Shown here in pieces: positions 55,583 through 64,000 of a stretch of DNA of 64,000 bases. Both the position numbers and the translations under genes were made by a program. The notes beneath the pieces were generated by a model. That model did no database searches. It was given only the letters and a program-made list of their open reading frames with translations, and was not told where the DNA came from. This stretch comes from Rhizodiscina lignyota. Taxonomy: Eukaryota; Ascomycota; Dothideomycetes; Aulographales; Rhizodiscinaceae. Position 1 is the stretch's first letter; the number at the start of each line of letters is the position of its first letter. The DNA lies in contig ML978127.1 of the NCBI GenBank assembly GCA_010015805.1, positions 806,001 through 870,000 on the forward strand, written 5' to 3'.

Positions 55583-58500
55583 ATGCGGAGCAGCTGGCAA
55601 TTCCTGTTAGGCGCTTCTACGGTGCTATTGCCATTTGCCCATGCGGAGCCGAGCTTGACAGATAAGCATGAAGCTGGGAGATGTGCGATTCGAGGACATT
55701 GTGGGAAGCAAGGTTTCTTTGGCTCAGACCTGCCCTGCCCCGACAATGGTTTGGCTGAGGAGCCGACGGCAGACGTGAGAAAGAAGCTGGTAGATGTTTG
55801 TGGTGATAAATGGGATGATGGCAAGGTCTGCTGCAAGGAGGAACAGGTATGGAGAATCGGAGGGTCCACCTATTATACTTTGGCTGACATGATATAAAGC
55901 TCGATGCTCTCCAAACGAACCTCAAGCGCGCTGAGTCAATCATATCGAGCTGTCCAGCTTGCAAAGAAAATTTCTTCAACCTGTTTTGTACCTTCACCTG
56001 CTCGCCCGACCAATCGCTCTTCGTAAACGTCACGAATACAACCCCGAAAGGAGACAAATACCTTGTTACCGAGCTAGACCAGCTCATATCTGACGAATAT
56101 GGCGAAGGATTCTACAACAGCTGTAAAGATGTCAAATTTGGTGCAACAAACAGCAGGGCCATGGACTTCATTGGCGGCGGGGCGAAGAACTACACCCAGT
56201 TTCTCAAATTCCTTGGAGACAAGAAAGTCCTTGGCAGTCCATTCCAGATAAACTTTCCAAGGCCAGACTCAGCAGACTGGCCGGATATGGAGCCTATGGA
56301 CGACTCAGCAAAGGCTTGCAACAGTACCGACGAGAAATACAAATGTACTTGCGTAGACTGCTCGGCTGCTTGTCCTGCGCTTCCTGAGGTCTCGGGAACG
56401 AAGTACTGCCATGTCGGAGGGCTAGCGTGCCTCTCATTCGCAGTCATCATCGTTTATTCCGTCTTCATCCTGCTATTAATCGCTGCAGTCTCTGGCCACG
56501 TCGCGTACAGGCGGCATGCGCAGTCGAAGAATGAGCGCCTCAGACTTTTGCAGGATGCAGCTCCAAGCGATGATGAGGATGAGGGCGATGTGGTCCACAA
56601 TACCGGGCTGCTAGACAGGCCGCAGAAGCATTACGCTCTCAATACCGTATGTGATGCTGCTTTCGGCCGGCTGGGCTACATTTGCGCACGATTCCCTGCT
56701 ATCACCATTTTCGTCAGTATCCTAGTCGTAGGCTTGCTCAGCCTGGGATGGATACGCTTCGAGGTTGAGCGCGATCCAGTCCGATTATGGGTAGCGCCAG
56801 ATTCGGCTGCTGCGAAAGAAAAGGAATTTTTCGATGACAACTTTGGCCCGTTCTTCCGCGCGGAGCAAGCATTCCTTGTTAACGATACTTTGCCTTCTGG
56901 TCCAGGTCCAGTTCTCAGCTACGCTACGCTGAAATGGTGGTTTGGTGTAGAAAATCAGATCTCCAGGATGATGTCGCAACAAGGCAGCATTACATTCAGC
57001 GATGTGTGCTTCAAACCCACCGGAGATGCCTGCGTTGTACAATCCATAAGTGGCTATTTTGGCTCAACATCATCTCCACCAGACGAGGGAAGCTGGCAAG
57101 ATACCCTCGAAGACTGCGCGAACGAGCCTGTCAATTGCCTGCCAGACTTCCAGCAGCCGCTGCAACCCAACATGGTCCTCGGTGGATACAATGGAAGTGT
57201 TCTTGATGCACAAGCAATCATTGTCACCTGGGTTGTAAACAATCATGCTGAAGACACAGAAGAGATGCAGAATGCTATGGATTGGGAAAATAGCCTAAAG
57301 GAAATACTACTGGTCGTACAACAAGAAGCCCAAGATCGAGGATTGCGGCTCTCGTTTAATACCGAGATAAGCCTGGAGCAGGAGCTCAACAAATCTACAA
57401 ATACCGATGCGAAGATTGTAGTGATCAGCTACATAATCATGTTCATCTACGCATCACTGGCCCTTGGCTCTACTACTCTGACAACAAGGACTGTTCTCCA
57501 GAATCCTGCAAACGCGCTGGTCCAGTCAAAATTCATGCTTGGCGTCATTGGCATTGTCATAGTGCTGATGTCTGTCTCGGCCTCCGTTGGACTCTTCTCA
57601 GCTGCTGGCATCAAAGTTACGCTCATCATCGCTGAAGTCATCCCATTCTTGGTCCTTGCTGTTGGTGTCGACAACATTTTCCTCATCGTCCACGAATTCG
57701 AAAGGGTGAATATCAGCCATTCTGATGCGTCGGTGTCTGAACGCGTATCAAGAGCTCTAGGAAGAATGGGCCCTAGCATCTTACTCTCTGCTACAACTGA
57801 GACTGCCGCATTTGCACTTGGTGCTGCAGTTGGGATGCCAGCTGTTCGTAACTTTGCGGCATACGCAGCAGGTGCCGTCCTCATAAATGCGCTGTTGCAA
57901 GTCACAATGTTTGTGGCAGTGCTGGCGCTCAACCAGAGAAGAGTCGAAGCTGGCCGAGCAGACTGCGTACCTTGCATTCGTGTAAAACAAGCTGATTCGG
58001 TCTCTGTCAATGGTGCATACGCATTTGATATTCAAGATGAGGGCGCCTTCCAGCGCTTCATCCGCAAAGTATATGCTCCGGCGCTGCTGGGCAAAAAGAC
58101 GCGGGTTGTCATCATTGCAATTTTCCTTGGAGTCTTTACAGCTGGTCTTGCACTGATTCCAAGTGTCCAGCTTGGACTTGACCAGCGTATTGCCATTCCT
58201 CGCGACTCGTATATGATTAAATATTTCGATGATCTGTACGATTACTTCGATGCCGGACCACCTGTCTACTTCGTCTCCCGCGAGCTCAACGCCACTCAGC
58301 GACCTTATCAGAAGGAGTTGTGCGGACGCTTCTCCGATTGCATGCAATTTTCAGAATCCAACATTTTAGAGCAGGAAAGCAAGCGCCCAGAGGTCTCTTA
58401 TCTGGCGACTGGCTCCGCAAGCTGGATCGATGACTTCTTCCTCTGGACACTCAGCGACTGCTGCACATCCAACAATGATGGCAAATCGTGTCTTCCCGAA

Positions 58501-59506
58501 CGTGATCCAGACGCAAACATCGCGCTCCAAGGTCTTCCTGAAGGAGAGCGTTTTGTTGAACTTCTGGACATCTGGCTGCATACCCAAACATCAGAAGAGT
58601 GCCCACTGGGTGGTCAGGCATCATACGGCAATGCTATCGTCTTTGACAAGGAGCACGTAACCGTCAATGCATCCCACTTCCGCACTAGCCATACTCCACT
58701 TCACAGTCAAGCTGATTTCATCAACTCCTACGCCGCGGCCCGCCGCATTGCTTCAGACATCAGCGATCGCACTGAGACAGAAGTCTTTCCTTACTCCAAG
58801 CATTACATCTTCTTCGACCAATATGCATCTATTGTACGGCTATCTTGTGCGTTGCTGGGATCTGGTCTCGCCATTATCCTACTGGTCACCACCATCCTCT
58901 TAGGTTCGCTACAAACCGCCATCGTTGTCACTTTCACAGTGGCAATGATACTCATCGATATTGTCGGCACGATGGCAGTGGCTAATGTCTCACTGAATGC
59001 CGTCTCCCTCGTCAATCTCATCATCAGTCTTGGTATAGCGGTCGAATTCTGCGCACACATCTCGCGAGCCTTTGCGTTCCCTAGCGCTACAGTCATGGAG
59101 CGAGCCCCAAGGCACAAGTATCGCGGGAAGGATGCCAGGGCTTGGACAGCATTGGTTAATGTGGGTGGGAGCGTGTTCAGTGGGATCACCATCACGAAGT
59201 TGCTCGGTGTCTGTGTGTTGGCCTTTACCAGGAGCAAGATCTTTGAGATCTACTACTTTAGGGTATGGTTGGCGCTGGTGTTTTGGGCGGCCTTGCATGC
59301 CCTTGTGTTTTTGCCGGTCGCATTGAGCTTCCTTGGAGGGGAAGGTAAGATTAGCACTCTATCTCGAAGTCCTGGTACAAACTACTAACTCGCATCTTCT
59401 AGGCTATGTCGATCCCGAGTCGAGTGGAGGGTTGGAAGAAGATCTGAGGTCGAGGCGATACCCGGCGCTTCTGGCAGATGAGGATTATGATAGCGATGAT
59501 ATATAA
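55583..59506 (+). CDS. NCR1: Niemann-Pick C1 sterol transporter (NCR1 homologue)
   Basis: Three exons: 55583-55846, 55900-59344, 59403-59506; 3813 nt, 1270 aa. NPC1 moves sterols from the lumen into the membrane of the vacuole. A signal peptide (about 1-21, QFLLGASTVLLPFAHA) is followed by the Cys-rich NPC1 N-domain (GRCAIRGHCGKQGFF, CPACKENFFNLFCTFTCSPDQS), a first TM (about 270), the middle luminal domain, the sterol-sensing domain (about 585-760, with GVIGIVIVLMSVSASVG and LAVGVDNIFLIVHEFER), a Cys-rich luminal loop, and the C-terminal RND-type TM block with SLGIAVEFCAHISRAF. The last exon adds a short acidic tail (LADEDYDSDDI) after a good CTAAC branch site. Length matches fungal orthologues. 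Confidence 0.95.
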
Positions 59507-59789
59507 GTCGCCGGACCTTTATAGAGGGCATACATATTTAATATCAATGAAGATATATTTCAATCATCATGTTCATACTAGTCAGTGCAATGTATTGCCG
59601 GAATTGTGCTGTCCGTATACTGCCCAAATTTGGAACCGGGTGGCGAAAGGGTCTGAGGACATATCACCTGTCACAATTATCGTGAGCACAGCCAACTTTC
59701 GAAACTTCTGTTTCATTACATTCGAGCCTCAATCCCTTCCAATAACCAATTTATATAATTTGCGACCTTGCGAAAGACCGTTATTCAAA

Positions 59790-60371
59790 ATGACAACCGC
59801 ACTCATCATAGTTGACATGCAGCGTCTCTTTCTCGACATGACCGACACGGCACTTCCCAATATCCTTAAATTGGCTTCACACTTCAAGAGCCGAAACTTA
59901 CCGATCTTCTTAACACAGCATGGACATGCAAAGAGAGACCTCAAAGACCCAAACTATAAGAATCAGCTCGTCGAAAAAATGGGCCGAGATGAGTGCTTGG
60001 TCATGGGAACAAAAAACTGGGAGTTTCTGCCCGAGATCAAAGCCATTATCCCAGCAAAGCCAGAATCCGGAGATGGTGGAGATGTGAGAGTCATACCAAA
60101 GAATACGTACGACTCGTTCATCAACACTGGCCTTGAAGGGATTCTGCGAAGCAAAAGCGTGGAGAGGGTGGTCGTGTGTGGCGTGATGACGAACTTTTGC
60201 TGCGACACAACGGCGAGGAGTGCTTTCAACAGGGGCTTTCAGACGTGGATGGTTAAGGATGCTTGTGGGAGTGCAAGTAAAACGCAGCATGAGATAGGAT
60301 TGAAAGCGTTCGAACTCCTTTGTGGCGGATTGGTTACTACGGACGAGGTGTTGAACCGGTTGGGTGGCTAG
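59790..60371 (+). CDS. Isochorismatase-family cysteine hydrolase
   Basis: Single exon, 582 nt, 193 aa. The frame is open upstream to 59478, but the ATG at 59790 is chosen because it starts directly at the first strand (TALIIVDMQRLF). The catalytic triad of the family is visible: D9 (IIVDMQ), K104 (VIPKNTYDSF) and C137 (GVMTNFCCDTTARSAFNRGF). Members hydrolyse isochorismate, nicotinamide, N-carbamoyl compounds or other small amides; this one resembles the smaller fungal cysteine hydrolases, and its substrate is open. The only introns seen nearby belong to other genes. It sits 284 nt after NPC1 on the same strand and is convergent with the AtuA-like gene, with which it may share a pathway. Confidence 0.88.
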   Translation: MTTALIIVDMQRLFLDMTDTALPNILKLASHFKSRNLPIFLTQHGHAKRDLKDPNYKNQLVEKMGRDECLVMGTKNWEFLPEIKAIIPAKPESGDGGDVRVIPKNTYDSFINTGLEGILRSKSVERVVVCGVMTNFCCDTTARSAFNRGFQTWMVKDACGSASKTQHEIGLKAFELLCGGLVTTDEVLNRLGG

Positions 60372-60690
60372 GTAGTATCTCGGGAGCGATAGGGGTGCAG
60401 GAGGCGCTCCGAGATCAATCAAATTCAGGGCCTTATCCCACCTAGAGTTTGGTACCATACCACCCAATTTTTCGAACCATTGCTCCTGAGATATCGGTCC
60501 CTTTGTATATGGTGGATTACCAGGCACTTGATTCTCGGCCACGAGACTTGCAGGTTCAAAAGGCAATTGTTTGTCAGCTCCAAGGCACGATCCTCACTTT
60601 TCTAGGTGAATACTACATTAATGAAAAAAGGTCTTTGTAGCCTAATAGACTCCTGGTCCTCAATGCGCAAAAAAATTAATCTCGCTGAAA

Positions 60691-60706
60691 CAGTTCGCAC
60701 GAACTG
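60691..60706. repeat. Perfect inverted repeat, 7-bp stem, 2-nt loop
   Basis: CAGTTCG-CA-CGAACTG. It could form a tight hairpin in either transcript's 3' region or be a dyad binding site. Confidence 0.8.
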
Positions 60707-60713
60707 CGGTACC

Positions 60714-60737
60714 ATTATCTCATATACTTGAGATAAT
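60714..60737. repeat. Perfect inverted repeat, 9-bp stem, 6-nt loop
   Basis: ATTATCTCA (60714-60722), loop TATACT, TGAGATAAT (60729-60737). The stem contains GATA/TATC cores on both strands, so a GATA-factor dyad is an alternative to a hairpin. Confidence 0.8.
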
Positions 60738-60828
60738 AGAGAAGCAAAACTTTAAGTTCTACATGTGATATACTTTTGATCACTGTCAACGATTGGCAGT
60801 GACATTTGCAAGTACGTGTTGACCATCT

Positions 60829-62753
60829 TCAGATCCTCCCCCTTTCCAAGAAGCTGTTCGGGATCTCAACAAACTTGGCCCTCAGATACTCAGCCACATT
60901 CTTTCCTAGAATGTCATAGGTGCTGCTACTAGCGACTCCTCTATCCAAGTGGTCGAACAGCAAGAAGTGGACGGCCCAGATATTGGGCAGCTCGAAACGT
61001 TCTACAAGCCCGCCATTGTAGTCCTCGCCCAAAAGCTCCTTGACCTTGCTGATAGTCAGTACCGAGCGAAGCCAATCAAACTCATCCTTGGATCGGACAT
61101 AGAATCCAACATTAGCATTAGAAGACTTGTCTCCGGAACGAGCATGAGCTACGTAGCCCAGAGGAGCGAGAGTAGTAGGCCCGAAGGAAGGCAAGGGTGC
61201 TGGATTTTCCGGATCATACGACGGTTGGTGACGAGGGTAGACTTTGGAATTGGCTGGAGTTGGGATATCGATCGTACGGTTTCCAATGTGGACACGCTGA
61301 GGTACCAAGTTTTGTGGGATCAAGGCGGCCCAAAATTCCTGAAGATACTCGTCAGTGCATGCTTGCCTCTCTGGCATCACAATCTATGATACTTACATAG
61401 TAAATTTTAGGTTCGCCTAGGCGCAAATCGATGCCAAATTGCGCACCTGGATATGTCTGCATCACCGTATCGACGACTGGCTGGAGAAAGGTTTCCTTCT
61501 TCAAGTCGTTCGCATCCCTCGCCTGGGCAAAGATGCGGATGTCGCAAGTCGCAGACTCTTGATTTCGAGGGTTCGGGAGCGAGCGGCCATTGCGGGACAC
61601 CCTGAAGCAGTGGTATTTGTCGACGGGAAGGACATTACGGACCTGGGTCTCAAGCATGGCCGCTTTTTCATCGATATCAAGTCCGACAGCGTAGAAATGC
61701 GCTTCGGCTTGATACCCACCGACTGCAGTGATGCCGACCTTTGTGGTTGCTGGTGCCGCTGTACCCTTAACGCCAGATACCTTGACGCGATCTTTGCCAA
61801 CCTGTTCAAAACTGATATCTGTCAAGTTCGCTACGACATCCTGGAGACCCTCTGTGAGAAACAGGACAAGTAGACGTTCATTGTAAACTTACCGAATTGA
61901 AATACCATGGACCTTGGATCTCGTATAGAAGCTGGCTTGTACATGTACTAGTTGACACGGTACCGTTTGTATTTTTCTCTTTACCGATTATAGAGGTGCC
62001 GTCGTTTGCGAGTTCAGCGATGGGATAGCCCAGACCGATGATTTGCGCTCCTGTCCCGAGCGATTTGAACCCCGACCAATTTGCACCACAAACGTAGGCT
62101 CCGCACTCAATCAAATGACCTAAGACCAGAGCACCAGCTAGCTCATCAAGTTGAGATTCACCCCAGCCATGCCACCATATGCCGGCAGCAATGACAGGAG
62201 CGGCATCTGCGGTGCGACCGGTGATCACAATGTCTGCTCCTTCAGACCAAGCTTTTGCGATGCCCTTTCCTCCCAAATAACATTGAGCATAGATAGGCTC
62301 AAAGTCCCACGAGGAGAGGTCTCGGTCAGTAGTGAGACTCTGCACTCCATCGCCCTTCTTTTGAAGGGCCTTGAGCTGTTCAATGCTGACTTCGTCACCC
62401 TCGAGCCATGCAACTTTCAGATCAAGCCCCTTGGCCTTGATCATTTGGCTAACATGCGTTGCTAGGAGCTCAGTGCTTGAGGCACCTGCATTCGCAGCGA
62501 TCTTGAGCTTCCTGGCCGCAATATCCTCCAGCGCCGGCTCCAAAGACTCAAGGAACACCTCTTCGTAGTTGGCAGCGTCTTTGTCCTTGAGTTTACCCGC
62601 CCCACGAGTCGTCATATTGTACTCGCTCATCCAGTCTCCGAAAATGACATCCACGTCTTCGTTTTTGGCCATTCGTGCGAGGACACCATGGCGATCGGTA
62701 ATGCCTCCCTCGCATCCTCCAATTCGAACTGCTCGATCTGCAACGGAAGGCAT
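60829..62753 (-). CDS. AtuA/DUF1446 family protein (acyclic terpene utilisation-like)
   Basis: Three exons: 62753-61893, 61840-61397, 61338-60829; 1815 nt, 604 aa. All junctions are phase 0. The start ATG (MPSVADRAVRIGG) is the first in frame. The N-terminal AtuA part shows RIGGCEGGITDRHGVLARM, FGDWMSEYNM, KIAANAGASSTELLATHV, IVITGRTADAAPVIA and IWWHGWGESQLDELAGALVLGHLIECG. The C-terminal part after about residue 440 has the second conserved AtuA region (VGFYVRSKDEFDWLRSVLT, FELPNIWAVHFLLFDHLDRGV). In Pseudomonas AtuA is encoded in the acyclic terpene (citronellol) operon; its reaction is unresolved. Fungal copies occur singly in catabolic settings. It is divergent from a Zn2Cys6 regulator and convergent with an isochorismatase-family gene, so a small catabolic unit is plausible. 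Confidence 0.9.
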
Positions 62754-63522
62754 CGCGTCTAGGGGCCTAGGACTTGAAAAAAAGGCTAAAGGACTGCTTT
62801 TCAAGCTGGAAGATAGTAAATGAACTCCTACCGTACCGTCATTCAAGTATTTATGAAATACATCCGCTGTGAAACCCCCTCATTATCCCGGTAACGCGGT
62901 CCGCACGCCGAACCCCAAGGATGAGATGGAGATACTATCTCGCTGCGACTACGCAGAGGAGGCGATTATGCAGAAGGGAAACCGGTAGAAAGCGTTAAAG
63001 GGAACAAAACAATAAGGCAGGAGGATAGAGGAGTACCTGATCTGGAATCGTTCAAGGGCGCGTGGTACACACATATCAGATTAAGCTACGGATAGTGGAA
63101 TAGGGCTGAGGGGCGAGGGGGTGGGCTAGACCTGCCCAGCTTCATTGCGACATTGAGGCTCTCCGGGCTCAAGGTCGGTTATGTCCATTGAAGGTGCTTT
63201 TGAATGTGCTAAGTTATGAGATATGGCGTCCACCCTGCATATGTAAGCCTTGGCGTGCAAATGGCGACGCGTTTGCGGTTGGACGAACGGAAAAGGAGGC
63301 GAACGCGCCACGCGCCGGCTATCACTAACCACCACACCCCGCAATGTCAGCCCTACACGACCTCCGCTAGATACTCTATAGCCCTGTGTACATCTCATTC
63401 TGCACGTGTAGTGGTGTATGTGTTGTTGGAACTTCAGCCCCTTGGCGTATTGATTTTCAATCATCGGCGCGTATCCGCCTTTTCATGTCCCTCTCTGAGC
63501 ATCGAGACGGAGACAACCCATT
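62754..63522. promoter_or_regulatory. Divergent promoter, AtuA-like gene / Zn2Cys6 regulator
   Basis: About 770 nt between the ATGs of the AtuA-like gene and the transcription factor gene. Purine-rich sequence occurs at 62930-63120. No specific site is convincing, though a regulator next to its target with a shared promoter is a common fungal layout. Confidence 0.5.
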
Positions 63523-64000
63523 ATGCCATCGTCAAATCGACGGTCCAGCGAAGCCGACGCTGTCTATCGCCCTGTATCGCGGGTGCGGCAGGCATGCACG
63601 ACCTGCAGGTCAGCCATTCGCTCGAGCGCATACGGCCCCATACTGCACGCGTAGAGTTCGACTGACTGACTTTGAAAGGCTGAAGAAAGTACGTTGCAGC
63701 GGAGAGAAGCCGAGATGTGACAATTGTCGTAAGACAAAACGAGGTAAACTTCGGATATAATCGTTGTCGGGCTCTAGTTCATTCGAGGCAGAGTGTGAAT
63801 ACCCCGAGAACCATCGGCTTTCAAAATGTGATTACCACAACTCTACGCACCTCGTAATGATCTATTCGGTTCCTCTGTGAGCCAAGAGCTCATGATTTTG
63901 CAGGAAAACTTGCCGGCCATATTCTCCCACTTTGAAAGTCGCCTCTCTGGTATCGAGCAACTGTTGACAAAGCTCGTCAATCGGCGCGAGAGGTACGCGT
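63523..64000 (+). CDS. Zn2Cys6 transcription factor, N-terminal part (cut by window edge)
   Basis: Exons read as 63523-63608, 63679-63743, 63792-63853 and 63904 to at least 63992, where a GTACGC donor may end it. The binuclear zinc cluster is complete and split by two introns: QACTTCR, LKKVRCSGEKPRCDNCRKTKRE, CEYPE, which gives C-x2-C-x6-C-x6-C-x2-C-x6-C. The segment after the third intron (FSHFESRLSGIEQLLTKLVNRRER) is a helical linker/coiled coil that normally allows dimer binding to CGG repeats. The third intron (63854-63903) was chosen because it removes in-frame stops and leaves a 50-nt length with a GCTCAT branch. The rest of the protein lies beyond the window. It probably acts in the nucleus and may control the divergent AtuA-like gene. 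Confidence 0.83.

Larger units (their letters stand above)
60372..60828. other. Convergent intergenic region with inverted repeats
   Basis: Holds the 3' ends of the isochorismatase-family and AtuA-like genes. Two perfect inverted repeats (60691-60706 and 60714-60737) are listed separately. An A-run and AT-rich sequence precede them. No coding sequence is supported. Confidence 0.5.

Noticed and set aside
59910-60566. Minus-strand frame of 218 codons opposite the isochorismatase-family gene
   Set aside because: Antisense shadow of a gene with a visible catalytic triad; no motif of its own.
1-64000. tRNA, 5S rRNA, CRISPR, transposon or virus-derived elements
   Set aside because: I looked for tRNA box-B-like sequence, 5S-like starts, terminal repeats, transposase or reverse transcriptase motifs and found none that were convincing. 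A covariance or profile search could still reveal one.

Overview
The window is nuclear DNA of a filamentous ascomycete (Pezizomycotina; Dothideomycetes is my best guess). The evidence is many short introns (about 45-80 nt) with GT...CTRAY...AG signals, dense genes on both strands, a complex I subunit, a Zn2Cys6 regulator, LaeA-like and fungal-type O-methyltransferases, and typical fungal transporter families. I rebuilt exon structures by splice signals, reading-frame closure and family motifs. Nearly all rebuilt genes close in frame over the full chain. I see no transposon, virus-derived element, tRNA, rRNA or CRISPR.

Layout. Positions 1-1342 hold the start of a STAND/NLR-type fungal protein, cut by the window edge. 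From 2.4 to 20 kb lies an accessory block: a sugar/inositol-type MFS carrier, two DAL5-family anion carriers, a flavin monooxygenase, two TauD/TfdA dioxygenases tail to tail, a ferroportin-like carrier and an isopenicillin-N-synthase-like 2-oxoglutarate oxygenase. Together they look like an uptake and oxidative-catabolism island with a strong demand for Fe(II).

From 20 to 30 kb lie housekeeping genes: NOT4 of CCR4-NOT, with a downstream exon that may be its C-terminal half, the 30-kDa complex I subunit in divergent orientation, and a DUF1349 protein. From 30 to 38 kb are a TRP/flavin-carrier-like membrane protein and a large unrecognised protein. A gene-poor stretch (38-42 kb) leads to a divergent pair of methyltransferases (LaeA-like and O-methyltransferase), the latter almost touching the 3' end of POP1 (RNase P/MRP).

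From 50 to 64 kb come a membrane/coiled-coil protein, a DUF2433 protein with an RGG tail, the sterol transporter NPC1, an isochorismatase-family hydrolase, an AtuA/DUF1446 protein and the start of a Zn2Cys6 regulator divergent from AtuA. The last three may form a small catabolic unit.

Exon ends come from sequence reading alone, without transcripts. First exons and a few splice sites (noted per gene) are the least certain parts.
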